In this document: in pieces, positions 34,075 through 43,380 of the stretch | Layout: each line of letters begins with the position of its first letter | Position numbering within the stretch: the first letter of the stretch is position 1 | Assembly: GCA_951812665.1 (NCBI GenBank) | Contig: CATOST010000014.1 | Span: 1-64,000 of the forward strand | DNA length: 64,000 nt | Direction: 5' to 3' | From: an uncultured Acidobacteriota bacterium | GTDB taxonomy: Bacteria > Acidobacteriota > UBA6911 > RPQK01 > JAJDTT01 | Notes under the pieces: model-generated | What the model saw: only the letters and a program-made list of their open reading frames with translations | Databases searched by the model: none | Told to the model about the DNA's origin: nothing | Program-made: the position numbers and the translations under genes

Positions 34075-34241
34075 GACACTTCACCCGATTCCGGGAGGTG
34101 ATCATAGCAGATGGGGCCGCAGGCCAAGTGGTGGCGATCGGAGTGTGATTCTGGTCGTGCACCACTCCCTCCGGCGAACTCAATCCCGCCTCGGCCGGCA
34201 GCCGTGGCGACTTTCAAATCAGAGTGCTAAGGTGTAAAGCC

Positions 34242-35324
34242 ATGATTTTTCAACCCTTCGCGACACGTTGCGGCAGACTCTCCGGGATTCTTTCCGGGCG
34301 CTGGTCCACGGGATTGATACTGATCTGGTTCCTTCTGGTACCCAGCCGAACCCTGCTTGGCCGAACCTTGGATATCTACTTCATCGACGCCGAAGGGGGT
34401 GCGGCGACTTTCATCGTCACCCCCCTGAAAGAATCGATTCTCATTGACACGGGATGGAGAAGAGAGGATGGCCGGGACGCCAAGAGAATCGAGGCGGTGG
34501 CCCGTGCGGCCGGTCTCGAACGCATCGACTATGTGGTCACGACCCACTTTCACGCGGACCATTACGGGGGAATCGGACGTCTGGTGCAGTTGATCCCCGT
34601 CGCCAACTTCCTGGATCACGGGCCCATGGACGAGCTCAAGGAGGACCCTCAATTCCCCCTCTACTACACCGAGTACATCCGCGCCACCCGGGGCAACCGG
34701 CAGCGGATCCGGCCTGGAGACACCATCCCCCTCCGGAGTCTTCAGGTGCCTCTCAAACTCCTCTGCGTGTCTGCCGCCGGGGAGACTCTCAAGGGCGAAG
34801 GCCCCTCCAATCCGGCCTGCGGGAAGCTCACCCGCAAGAAAAAAGACACCACTGACAATGCCAGAAGCGTGGGCCTGCTCCTGAGCTACGGGAATTTCGA
34901 GTTTCTGGATCTGGGCGACCTGACCTGGAACGTGGAATCGCGCCTGGCCTGTCCCTCGAACCTCCTGGGGCGGATCGACCTCTACCAGACCACCCACCAC
35001 GGACTGGCCAACAGCAACAATCCGGTCCTGGTCTCCGCCGTCGCCCCGAGGGTGGCCGTCTTCAACAACGGCTCCCGCAAAGGGGCAGCTCCCGAAGTGT
35101 TCTCTCTGCTGAAGTCTCTCTCGTCCGTCGAGGCGATCTTTCAAGTCCACAAGAACCTGGATTCCGGCCCGGACGGCAACGCCCCCGAGGATTTCATCGC
35201 CAACCTGGGAGGTGACGAGAACTGCGCCGGGCACCTGCTGAAGGTGTCGGTGAGCGCGGACGCCTCCACCTATACCGTCACCAACGGACGCAACAACCTG
35301 AGCCGGACCTACTTCACCCGCTGA
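34242..35324 (+). CDS. Exported metallo-beta-lactamase-fold hydrolase (ComEC C-terminal-like)
   Basis: This is a 360-residue protein with an N-terminal hydrophobic segment (about 18-40), likely a signal peptide. The metal-binding motif TTHFHADHYGG lies at about residue 105; a downstream ILIDTGWR and LDLGDLTW (Asp ligand) and TTHHGLANSNN (His ligand) complete the fold as in the ComEC/Rec2 hydrolase group. Substrate may be a nucleic acid or small ester, unknown. The start at ATG 34242 is preferred; GTG 34224 is possible. It is transcribed alone. Confidence 0.85.
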   Translation: MIFQPFATRCGRLSGILSGRWSTGLILIWFLLVPSRTLLGRTLDIYFIDAEGGAATFIVTPLKESILIDTGWRREDGRDAKRIEAVARAAGLERIDYVVTTHFHADHYGGIGRLVQLIPVANFLDHGPMDELKEDPQFPLYYTEYIRATRGNRQRIRPGDTIPLRSLQVPLKLLCVSAAGETLKGEGPSNPACGKLTRKKKDTTDNARSVGLLLSYGNFEFLDLGDLTWNVESRLACPSNLLGRIDLYQTTHHGLANSNNPVLVSAVAPRVAVFNNGSRKGAAPEVFSLLKSLSSVEAIFQVHKNLDSGPDGNAPEDFIANLGGDENCAGHLLKVSVSADASTYTVTNGRNNLSRTYFTR

Positions 35325-35422
35325 AGAGAGGCCGGAACGACGATCCCCGGGATTATCCTGGCGAGAAACTCTCGAAGATTCTCCCGGATGAGGAATGATG
35401 ATCGGACCCTTGCGTGAACCGC

Positions 35423-36541
35423 TCAGGCTTCCGATTGGGGAACGGCGAAAGGTTCCAGAGGCAGAGAGGTCGGGCGGTTCGTCAGCAGTTGGGACATGAG
35501 GAGACCGGAAGCCGGCGCGAGCAATATTCCGCTGCGGTTGTGCGCCGTGGCGACGTAGAGGTTCTCGAATTCCCTCAGACGACCCAGAAAGGGTCCTCCC
35601 CGGCGAGCGGCCGGCCGCAGACCGGCCCATGAGGTCACGAAGGTGGCATCCGACAGGCCCGGAGCCACGTGAAAGGCCCAGTCGAGCAGTTCGAGGACCC
35701 CGTGCACGGTGCTGGACTTGTCGAAACCGACCGCTTCTTCCGTGGCGCCCACCAACAGCTTTCCATCGCTTCTCGGCACCAGGTAGTGGCCGTTGTTGTT
35801 CACGATCTGGCCCAGCTTTCCCGGCAGCGACTCCAGGAGCACGATCTCGCCCTTGGAGGAGTAGACGGGCAGGTTCACTCCCACCCGGTTGCCCACCAGA
35901 CCGGACCAGGCTCCCGTGGCCAGGACGAAGCTCTCCCCCTGGATCCGATCCTCCGGAGTTAGAATGGCGACGACACGCCCGGACCGGATCTCGAGGTCCA
36001 CTACGGGACTATGCTCCAAGATCCGCGTTCCCAGCCGCTGGGCCGCCAGGGACAGCGCCCGGACCAACCGGGGAGGCCGGATCGAACCGTCGCCGGGGAA
36101 ACGGATCGCGGCCCGGGCGTCCCGGTTGACCGTCGGCTCCAGTTCGAACAGATCGGCCGGCTCCAAGTATTCGACCTCAAGGCCCGCCAGAATAGACCCT
36201 CGATAGTAGTTCCTGGCTTTCTCGACCCCTTCCTCGTCCAGAAAGACATGGATACCGCCAGTGGATCGATACTCGGGGTCCACGCCGCTCAGCTCGATGA
36301 TCTCCTCGACCAGAGGCTCGAACATGCTCCGGCTCAACGTCGCCAAGCGCTCGTAGGGATGGGTGCTGGCGGGACGTCCATGATTCAGGATGCCGGCGGA
36401 AGCCCAGGAGGCTTCCCGTCCGACCCGGCCCCGCTCCAGAAGCAGGACCGACACCCCCTGCTTGGCCAGATAGTAAGCGACGGTGCAGCCGATGACTCCC
36501 GCACCGACGATAATGACGTCTGCGGACTTCGTCTTCACCAT
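35423..36541 (-). CDS. thiO: Glycine oxidase ThiO-type FAD enzyme
   Basis: This flavoprotein of 372 residues has the FAD motif VIIVGAGVIGCTVAYYL at residues 8-24, EASWASAGILN at the flavin-contact loop, and the closing SWAGLRPAARRGGPFLGR with NLYVATAHNRSGILLAP. That pattern fits glycine oxidase ThiO (thiamine thiazole branch, giving iminoacetate) and related D-amino-acid oxidases. No other thi gene or TPP riboswitch is nearby, so function in thiamine synthesis is likely but not proven. Confidence 0.85.
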   Translation of the reverse strand: MVKTKSADVIIVGAGVIGCTVAYYLAKQGVSVLLLERGRVGREASWASAGILNHGRPASTHPYERLATLSRSMFEPLVEEIIELSGVDPEYRSTGGIHVFLDEEGVEKARNYYRGSILAGLEVEYLEPADLFELEPTVNRDARAAIRFPGDGSIRPPRLVRALSLAAQRLGTRILEHSPVVDLEIRSGRVVAILTPEDRIQGESFVLATGAWSGLVGNRVGVNLPVYSSKGEIVLLESLPGKLGQIVNNNGHYLVPRSDGKLLVGATEEAVGFDKSSTVHGVLELLDWAFHVAPGLSDATFVTSWAGLRPAARRGGPFLGRLREFENLYVATAHNRSGILLAPASGLLMSQLLTNRPTSLPLEPFAVPQSEA

Positions 36542-36642
36542 GGATTGTAGGAGTTTATTCTAAGTGCCCGCAGGAAAAGCTGCCACTGAGCGCGACCCGC
36601 GTCGCATCCTGCATGAGGCCGGAGCCAGCGGCGCGGACGAGA

Positions 36643-38130
36643 TCAACCCCAGATCAGAGGCAGCCACCAATTGGCTGCCGCGAACAGCAGGATGGCGAAA
36701 GCCAGGTTCAGGGCCAGCCCGGCACGGATCATCTCACCGATCCTCAGGTACCCCGATCCGAAGACGATGGCATTGGGCGGGGTGGCCACCGGAAGCATGA
36801 AGGCGCAGGACGCCGCCGTGGTGGCGGCCAGCATCAGCGGGTACGGCTCCTCCCCCGTGGCGGCGGCAAGGGCCGCCATGATGGGGATGAAGATGGTTGC
36901 CGTCGCCGTGTTGGAGGTGAGCTCGGTCAGGAAGATGACCACCAGAGTCGCTGCCAATACCAGCACGGCATGAGGATACCCGTGCAGAATCGACAACTGG
37001 TCGGCCATCCAGGCTCCGAGGCCGGATCCCTGGATCCCCTTGGCCAGGGCCAGCCCTCCGCCAAACAGGATCAGCACTCCCCAAGGAATCTGCTTGGCGT
37101 CGGACCATTCCAGGAGCTTCGGTTCCCGTGCCGAGAGCGCGAACAGCAGGAGCGCCCCCAGGATGGCGATCATGGTGTCGCTCACGTCCTCGAGACCGAT
37201 CCGAACGAACCCGTGGGGCCAGAGGCCGCGCAAGATCCAGAGGCCGGCCACTGACCCGGAGATCAGGAGCACCCTCTTCTCCGCGGTGCTCATCGCTCCC
37301 AGAGAGGCGAGTTGCCGCCGAATATGGCTGCTGCCGGAATCGGAACCGGGCTCGCGTCTCAGGGGACAGGCCAACCGGGTCAAGTAGAACCAGGCCAGGG
37401 GAACTCCCACGGCCACCAGGGGAATCCCGTAGAGCATCCAGTCCAGAAAGGTCACGGTCCGGCCCATGTTGGACTCGAGATAGCCCACGAGTATGGCGTT
37501 CGGCGGACTCCCTACGATGGTTCCCAGCCCTCCGATGGAGGCCGCGTATGCCACTCCCAGCATCAGGGCCTTGCCGAATTCGGACCCGGCGGCCCTGTCC
37601 GGACCCTGCACCTGGGTCACGATACCCAGAGCAATGGGAACCATCATGACCACGCACGCCGTGTTGGAGATCCACATGGAGAGGAGCGCGGTGGCCGCCA
37701 TGACGCCCAGGACGACACGGCGAGGTTCCAGGCCGAACATCCCGACCGCCCTGAGGGCGACGCGGCGGGCCAGACCCGACTTCTTGAATGCCGCCGATAG
37801 CAGGAACCCGCCCAGGAACAGGAAGATGACGGGATGGCCGTAGGAAAGCGTCACCTCCTTGGCCGGCACCACTCCGCTCGCGGGAAACAGGACGATGGGG
37901 AGCAGGGCGGTGGCCGGGAGCGGAATCGCCTCGGTCATCCACCAGCAGGCCATCCAGAGAGCCGCGGCCCCGACGGCCAGAGCCTCGGCCTTCATGGTTC
38001 CCTGCCCCAGCCAAAGAACGCCCAGGAAGAGCGCGGGACCCAGGACAAGCCCTATCCACCGAACCCGTCCGGACCCGGCACCTTCCTGGTCAGAGACCGA
38101 TCCGGAGTCTGAAACCTCCTCGTTCTTCAT
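36643..38130 (-). CDS. SLC13/DASS-family sodium:dicarboxylate-type transporter
   Basis: This inner-membrane symporter of 495 residues has about twelve helices and a polar N-terminal 22 residues. The two SNT substrate/sodium motifs are visible (MWISNTACVVMMVP and TELTSNTATATIF), with IGGLGTIVGSPPNAILVG and ATPPNAIVFGSGY between and after them. The family imports succinate, citrate or sulfate with sodium. The downstream gene is thiO, 101 bp away and on the same strand. Confidence 0.92.
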   Translation of the reverse strand: MKNEEVSDSGSVSDQEGAGSGRVRWIGLVLGPALFLGVLWLGQGTMKAEALAVGAAALWMACWWMTEAIPLPATALLPIVLFPASGVVPAKEVTLSYGHPVIFLFLGGFLLSAAFKKSGLARRVALRAVGMFGLEPRRVVLGVMAATALLSMWISNTACVVMMVPIALGIVTQVQGPDRAAGSEFGKALMLGVAYAASIGGLGTIVGSPPNAILVGYLESNMGRTVTFLDWMLYGIPLVAVGVPLAWFYLTRLACPLRREPGSDSGSSHIRRQLASLGAMSTAEKRVLLISGSVAGLWILRGLWPHGFVRIGLEDVSDTMIAILGALLLFALSAREPKLLEWSDAKQIPWGVLILFGGGLALAKGIQGSGLGAWMADQLSILHGYPHAVLVLAATLVVIFLTELTSNTATATIFIPIMAALAAATGEEPYPLMLAATTAASCAFMLPVATPPNAIVFGSGYLRIGEMIRAGLALNLAFAILLFAAANWWLPLIWG

Positions 38131-38502
38131 GGGCTTCGATCCCGAATCGAAAACTTACCAGTTCCGGGCCGGGATTTCCCGCCGGGAGCGCCGACTTTCT
38201 TGTCGCCGACTGGAGCGCCGACTTTCTTGTCGCCGATTGGGAGCGGCGGCTTTCTTGCCGCCGATTGGGACCGGCGGCTTTCTTGCCGCCGACCAGGGGA
38301 TCTTGGGGGGGACTGGAAGTCCCCCCTCTACGCTTCCAAACGCCAGACTTCCATACGAACATGCTGCGTGGTATCGGCGACACTCGAGTTCCACCCCTCC
38401 CCCCGGAGGCGGGGGTTGGAAAACCCCCGCTCCTAGTCGCTTGCGGGAAACGTGCTCCCGGCATACTCTTTGACCGCGAATTTCTCGAATGAGGTCTCCA
38501 TC
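38131..38502. repeat. Palindrome array, no gene
   Basis: This 372-bp divergent gap holds four tandem hairpins at about 38186-38300: two GGAGCGCCGACTTTCTTGTC-type units with their closing GCCGA, then two GCGGCTTTCTTGCCGC units. A GGGGGGACTGGAAGTCCCCCC hairpin follows near 38309-38330, and a GCGGGGGTTGGAAAACCCCC unit near 38408. The same types recur at 14415 and 52470. The promoter of the propeller gene must lie in the last 60 bp; I see no clear hexamers. Confidence 0.75.
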
Positions 38503-39858
38503 ATGAAGAACCCTGAAATCCGTTTTCTCCGGCTCGCATCCCGCATTCTCCGCACTCCTCCAACCTGTCTATGCCTGATCTGGGCGGTGTTGATCCCACA
38601 AGTCGCTCAGGGTGAGGACTGGCCCCAATGGAGGGGGCCGAACCGGGATGGAGTCTGGCGGGAGACCGGGATCGTCTCGGAGCTCCCTGAGGAGCTGAAC
38701 TTCAAATGGAGGATGGAAATCGGTCAAGGGTACGCGGGGCCGGCGGTGGTGGGAAACCGGCTCTACATTACCGACCTGGTAACGGGGGCAGATGACCAGA
38801 CGTCCGCCGGCAACCGGGAACGGGTGCTCTGCATGGACGCCGGGACCGGCGCCACTCTCTGGAAGCACGAATACTACTGCGACTACGAGATCTCCTACCC
38901 GCAAGGTCCTCGCGCCACTCCCACCGTCCACCAGGACAAGGTCTACACCCTGGGGGCCATGGGGGACCTGCTCTGTCTGGACGCCGCCACCGGAGAGGTC
39001 CTGTGGTCCCGGAACTACATCCGGGATTTCGGCGCCCAGCCGCCCATTTGGGGGTTTTCCGCCGCCCCACTCGTGGACGGCCGGAAACTCATCGTCATCG
39101 CCGGAGGGAACGAGAACCGTTGCGTCCTGGCCCTGGACAAGGAGACGGGACGCGAGATCTGGCGATCGCTGGAGGCCGACGAACCGGGCTACTCGGCGCC
39201 GGTCATCTTTCAGTTCGGCGGCGCCCGCCAACTCGTCATCTGGAATCCGAAGGGACTCTATGGGCTCGATCCGGAGACGGGCCAAGCCTACTGGAGCCGG
39301 GAGTTCCCAGTCCGCAACGGTCTCACCCTGGCCACGCCCGTCTTCGACCCCGACCGCAATCTTCTCTTCGTGAGCGCCTTCTACGACGGTCCTCTCATGC
39401 TGCGGACCGGTTCCGACAGACCGTCGGCGGCGCTCCTCTGGAAAGGCAGGAGCACCAGCGAGATCGAGACCGACGGCCTGCACTCCCTCATGTGCACGCC
39501 GGTCCTGGACCGGGGACATCTTTACGGGGTGGACAGTTACGGCCAGCTTCGCTGTCTGGACGCGCTGACCGGACAGCGGGTCTGGGAGACGTTGAAAGCC
39601 ACGGGCAAGGGACGCTGGTGGAACGCCTTCCTGGTCCGGCACCAGAATCGGTTCATCATCCTCAACGAGCAGGGAGAGATGATCTTCGCCAGGCTCTCTC
39701 CCGACGGCTACCAGGAGACGAGCCGGACCACCCTGATCGAACCGGTGGTTCCCATCCAGAGACGCCTCACCGTCTGGTCCCACCCTGCGTTCGCCAACCG
39801 GTCCATCTACGCCCGGAACAACCGGTCGATCGTCTGCGCGGATCTGTCCGCCCGTTGA
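38503..39858 (+). CDS. Secreted PQQ-type beta-propeller protein
   Basis: This 451-residue exported protein has a signal peptide (about residues 1-37, ending VAQGEDW). The mature start DWPQWRGPNRDGVWRETG is the signature of the outer-membrane-assembly-like PQQ propellers abundant in Planctomycetota and Acidobacteriota. Blade repeats such as VLCMDAGTGATLWKHE, LCLDAATGEVLW and VLALDKETGREIW follow. No cofactor is proven by sequence. The ATG at 38503 has GAGGT upstream; the frame open from 38452 would bury the signal peptide. Confidence 0.88.
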   Translation: MKNPEIRFLRLASRILRTPPTCLCLIWAVLIPQVAQGEDWPQWRGPNRDGVWRETGIVSELPEELNFKWRMEIGQGYAGPAVVGNRLYITDLVTGADDQTSAGNRERVLCMDAGTGATLWKHEYYCDYEISYPQGPRATPTVHQDKVYTLGAMGDLLCLDAATGEVLWSRNYIRDFGAQPPIWGFSAAPLVDGRKLIVIAGGNENRCVLALDKETGREIWRSLEADEPGYSAPVIFQFGGARQLVIWNPKGLYGLDPETGQAYWSREFPVRNGLTLATPVFDPDRNLLFVSAFYDGPLMLRTGSDRPSAALLWKGRSTSEIETDGLHSLMCTPVLDRGHLYGVDSYGQLRCLDALTGQRVWETLKATGKGRWWNAFLVRHQNRFIILNEQGEMIFARLSPDGYQETSRTTLIEPVVPIQRRLTVWSHPAFANRSIYARNNRSIVCADLSAR

Positions 39859-39867
39859 GGCGGCGGA

Positions 39868-41175
39868 CTATGTCACCAACCGGGTCGACCAATGGTCCCG
39901 GTACTCCCGGGTCAGCAGGGCGTTGGCTTCCGGGTCGTCCGTGATGGTCTCGGTGGCGGGATCGAACGTGTAGCTGCCCCGGGTTCGGCCCGCGATGTTC
40001 CCCAAGTGGCAGAGCGCGGTCGACAGGTGGCCCTCCTCCGCGTCGCAATTGGGCGTTTCACGAGTCCGGATACAGTCGATGAAGTTGGCGTAGTGTTCCC
40101 GGCCGCGCCTGACCTCGGCCAGTTCCTGGCGAACCAACCGGTGCTGGGAATCGTAGATGCGAAAGCCGTACGTGCGGTGTCCGTCGAAGTAGCCGGAAAC
40201 TGCCTTGCCTTCGGTGCCGTAGACTTCCACGCCGTTCTGGCCGTTGTTCATCTTGTAGCTGTTCCAGAGCCGCATTTCGTATTGGATGACCGTGTCCTCG
40301 TAATCGAAGACGACGGTCTGGGTGTCGGGCGTCTGCTGGTCGTCGTCGAAGTAGAGCTTCCGCCCGGCGCCGGTGACATGCTTCGGCAGACCCGCCTTCA
40401 TCAGCCAACGCGCCACGTCGATCCAATGGACTCCGTCGTTGCCTATGTCTCCGGCCCCGTAGTGCCAGTGCCAGTTGACGGTGCCGCTGTAGTGGTTGCG
40501 GTTGAAGGGGAGCACCGGGATGGGACCGTTCCAAAGATCGTAGTTGATCCCGGCCGGGACCGGCTCGTCTTCCTTGTGGCCGATGTTCCGGCGTTTCTGG
40601 GTGTTCCAGACCTTGGCCATGAGCAGGTCGCCGAGCTTGCCCGACTGGCAGTATTCGATGAATCGATGCGTGTTGGGGCGGCTCCGGGACTGGGTGCCCA
40701 CCTGCACCACCCGGTCGTACTTGCGCGCCGCCTCCACCATGAGACGGCCCTCGCGGACGTTGTGGGAGACGGGCTTCTCCACGTAGACGTCCTTGCCGGC
40801 TTCACAGCAGAGAATGGTTCCGGGAGCATGCCAATGGAGGGGCGTGGCGATGACGACCGCATCCACCGACTTGTCGTCCAGGACCCGCCGGATGTCCTCC
40901 TCCATCTTGGGGCGTTTCCCCTGGGTCTCCTCCGCGATCTTGAAAGCGGGCTCCACCACGTTCTGGTCCACGTCGCAGATGTAGGCCAGATCCACGTCGG
41001 GCATCTCGCCGAAATACCGGGTCAATACCGGGCCGCGGCCCCGGACGCCCATCATGGCCACGGTCACCTTGTCGTTGGCCGAGACCCGCTTGCGGCCTCC
41101 CAAACCGGCTGCAGCGGCCGATCCGATCGCCGCCCCGCCAGCCAAACTCGCACCGAGAAAACTTCGCCTGTTCAC
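39868..41175 (-). CDS. Gfo/Idh/MocA-family oxidoreductase, Tat-exported
   Basis: This is a 435-residue NAD(P)-dependent oxidoreductase with a Tat signal (NRRSFLGASLAGGAAIGSAAA). The Rossmann segment starts KVTVAMMGVRGRGPVL, and the catalytic lysine is in the EKPVSHNV block (about residue 139). The HWHYGAGDIGNDGVHWID segment follows. Family members oxidise or dehydrate sugars and inositols. The substrate is unknown. Its stop is 9 bp from that of the convergent propeller gene. Confidence 0.9.
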   Translation of the reverse strand: MNRRSFLGASLAGGAAIGSAAAAGLGGRKRVSANDKVTVAMMGVRGRGPVLTRYFGEMPDVDLAYICDVDQNVVEPAFKIAEETQGKRPKMEEDIRRVLDDKSVDAVVIATPLHWHAPGTILCCEAGKDVYVEKPVSHNVREGRLMVEAARKYDRVVQVGTQSRSRPNTHRFIEYCQSGKLGDLLMAKVWNTQKRRNIGHKEDEPVPAGINYDLWNGPIPVLPFNRNHYSGTVNWHWHYGAGDIGNDGVHWIDVARWLMKAGLPKHVTGAGRKLYFDDDQQTPDTQTVVFDYEDTVIQYEMRLWNSYKMNNGQNGVEVYGTEGKAVSGYFDGHRTYGFRIYDSQHRLVRQELAEVRRGREHYANFIDCIRTRETPNCDAEEGHLSTALCHLGNIAGRTRGSYTFDPATETITDDPEANALLTREYRDHWSTRLVT

Positions 41176-41501
41176 GGAATCACCTCCTGGTCAGGATGGA
41201 TGAAATACTGAGTTTTGGATATCATTCTTTGCTCTGATACGCAAGGCGACGGACCCATCCATGGGGCTGCGATTGGGACGTAACAGTCCGTGGTGAAAGT
41301 CTCGCGAGCACCGAGACCGTTCCTGCGCCCGCCGGACAAGGCGCGATTCGGGTGCATACCGGGAGTATGTGCCCGAATCGCAACGCCGTCCGCCGGGATG
41401 CAGGGACGGTCGAATGCCGTGATGACTTTTGCCACGGGCTGGTAAGAGGGCACCCACAGGGGGTACCCGCACGGGAGCCGGTTTGGCGTCTGCAGGTCGT
41501 G
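41176..41501. other. 326-bp gap holding MITE copy 2
   Basis: The gap between the divergent Gfo/Idh and tag genes is filled mostly by a 158-bp MITE (41284-41441). On each side about 60-110 bp remain for promoters. A ribosome site (GGTCGTGATG) lies before tag; for the Gfo gene AGGAGGTGATT precedes its ATG. Confidence 0.7.
41284..41441 (-). mobile_element. MITE-like element, copy 2 (158 bp, TSD GTAA)
   Basis: This copy is inverted relative to copy 1. It runs from CAGTCCGTGGTGAAAGTC to the inverse of CAGCCCGTGGCAAAAGTC and is flanked by GTAA at 41280-41283 and 41442-41445. The internal hairpin is preserved. It lies 60 bp upstream of the tag start and can affect its expression. Confidence 0.88.
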
Positions 41502-42083
41502 ATGAGTGATATCCCTGAAGGAGCCATAGTCCGATGTGATTGGGCGGTGGGGCATCGGCTCCTCGCCGAGTATCACGACCGGGAATGGGGGGTTCCGGTG
41601 CACGATGACCGGAAGCTGTTCGAGTTCCTGGTTCTGGACGCCTTTCAGGCCGGATTGAGTTGGCTGACCATTCTCAAGAAGAGAGAGAACTTTCGGAAAA
41701 ATTTCGACGGGTTCGATCCGGAGAGGATCTGCCGGTACGGCGAGGACAAGATCGCCCGGCTGCTCCAGGATCCGGGGATCATTCGGAACCGGCTCAAGGT
41801 GGAATCCACGGTGGGAAATGCCCGCAGTTTTCTGAGGGTCCAGGAGGAGTTCGGGTCATTCGACCGGTACATCTGGCAGTTCACCGGAGGCCGGACGCGC
41901 GTCAACTCCTTTCACAGTCAGAGCCAGGTTCCAGCCAAGACCCGTCAATCCGAAGCCATGAGCCGATCCCTCAAGAAGCGGGGGTTCCGCTTCGTGGGGC
42001 CCACCATCTGCTACGCCTTCATGCAGGCCGCGGGCATGGTCAACGACCACGTCACCGGCTGTTTCCGTTACCGGAAACTCTGA
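41502..42083 (+). CDS. tag: DNA-3-methyladenine glycosylase I
   Basis: Tag removes 3-methyladenine from alkylated DNA, starting base-excision repair. The 193 residues show the whole family pattern: the zinc Cys in VRCDWAVG, EYHDREWGVP, AGLSWLTILKKRENFRK, KKRGFRFVGPTICYAFMQA and NDHVTGCF with the remaining zinc ligands. The ATG at 41502 is used; the longer frame back to 41352 runs into the MITE and is an artefact. Confidence 0.95.
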   Translation: MSDIPEGAIVRCDWAVGHRLLAEYHDREWGVPVHDDRKLFEFLVLDAFQAGLSWLTILKKRENFRKNFDGFDPERICRYGEDKIARLLQDPGIIRNRLKVESTVGNARSFLRVQEEFGSFDRYIWQFTGGRTRVNSFHSQSQVPAKTRQSEAMSRSLKKRGFRFVGPTICYAFMQAAGMVNDHVTGCFRYRKL

Positions 42084-42102
42084 GCCGGAGCAGCCTCGAC
42101 GG

Positions 42103-43161
42103 CTATTCGCCCAGCGTTCCCAGCGAGACCTGAAACACCAAATAGGTCCCGTAAATGAGCAGCAGCGGGACGCCGTACCATTTCTGGAAGTAGCCTCTGG
42201 AGGAGGCCCGGAAGATGAAGATGCGGAACAGGACCAGGATGCCCAGCATGAAGGGCAGGTGGACGTAGAGAAGGATCTGGGGCAGCGAGGCTCCCGCCTC
42301 CACCACCGGCAAGGGGGCCGCCACGGCCGAGAACCCCACCACGAAAAGGACGTTGAGCACGTCGGCGCCGATGATGTTCCCCACCAGCAACTCGTTGTGC
42401 CCCCGGTAGATGCTGGCCATGCCGATCACCAACTCGGGAAGCGAGGTCCCGAAGGCGACCAGGGTGGCGGCGATCACCACCTTGGGGATGAACCAGTGGT
42501 TCTCCGCCAACTCGATGACGCTGCAGATGAGGACCCGGCTGGAGAGCAGAACCAGCACCAGACCAGCCAGCACACTCAGCCACAGCCAGAGCGAGCTCTG
42601 GGTCACGTCGCCCGCTTCGCTGCCCATCTGGGCAGCCAATTCGGGATGGCCCCGGCTCCAGCGAACCGAAAAAACGAGATAGGCCGCCAACAGCGCCACG
42701 AAGAGGAGCCCCATGGAGCGGCCGATGACGGCCTCGTCTCCGGCGATCCTGTAGACACCCCAGCAAACGAGCACCAGAAACAAACCGGAGCCGAATTGGA
42801 CCCAACCCTGGCGGTTGAGGATGAACCGGTCCGCCGGGAGCCGGGACAGCAGGCACCCCAGGCCGAAGATCAGGCCGGAGTCGACGATGATGGAGCCGAC
42901 GGCGTTGCCCAGGGCCAAGCCCGGCTCGCCGGACCAGGCCGCCACCACCGAGACGGCGCATTCGGGACTGGTGGTTCCGAGGGAGACGATGGTGGCCCCC
43001 ACCACCACCTTGGGCACACCCAGTCCCTGGGCGATCCCCGAGGCCCCCTCCACCACCAGGTCGGCCGCCTTGGCCAACACGGCCACGGCCGCTGCCGAGA
43101 GCAGCAGCAGCGCCCACTGGGGCAGACCGGAGAACCATGCTTCGGGAATCAGGTATTCCAA
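42103..43161 (-). CDS. CaCA-family calcium/sodium antiporter
   Basis: This inner-membrane exchanger has 352 residues and about ten helices in two inverted halves. The alpha repeats are ATIVSLGTTSPECAVSV and ATLVAFGTSLPELVIGM, both with the conserved acidic residue. A GNAVGSIIVDSG and GNIIGADVLNVLF pair mark the second half of each repeat. The family exchanges calcium for sodium or protons. It converges on tag with 19 bp between stops. Confidence 0.92.
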   Translation of the reverse strand: MEYLIPEAWFSGLPQWALLLLSAAAVAVLAKAADLVVEGASGIAQGLGVPKVVVGATIVSLGTTSPECAVSVVAAWSGEPGLALGNAVGSIIVDSGLIFGLGCLLSRLPADRFILNRQGWVQFGSGLFLVLVCWGVYRIAGDEAVIGRSMGLLFVALLAAYLVFSVRWSRGHPELAAQMGSEAGDVTQSSLWLWLSVLAGLVLVLLSSRVLICSVIELAENHWFIPKVVIAATLVAFGTSLPELVIGMASIYRGHNELLVGNIIGADVLNVLFVVGFSAVAAPLPVVEAGASLPQILLYVHLPFMLGILVLFRIFIFRASSRGYFQKWYGVPLLLIYGTYLVFQVSLGTLGE

Positions 43162-43380
43162 ATCGCCGCTCCTACCTCACCGTTTCCTTCTGCAAGCCGC
43201 CTTATGTTCCTGTCCCGGCGCCGGAAACTCAAGAGTGCGTTCCCGAAAGTGACTCCCTCCCTGGCTCGGCCCGGGCATCGCCACCCACCGTCTTGGCCGT
43301 CGCATAAGGAGATTGGGCGGGCATCGTAGTAAACTGGGCAGAGGCATCGCCGAACCGTACAAGGGAGGAGAAGACGGGCC

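Noticed and set aside
36542..36642. A TPP riboswitch before thiO
   Set aside because: No CTGAGA or ACCTGATCTGG-type core elements are present, and the gap is short.
38186..38300. CRISPR array
   Set aside because: Units are tandem hairpins without unique spacers of constant length; the palindromes themselves fill the array.
41352..41501. A 50-codon N-terminal extension of tag
   Set aside because: It lies in the MITE and its flank; family alignment starts at the ATG at 41502.
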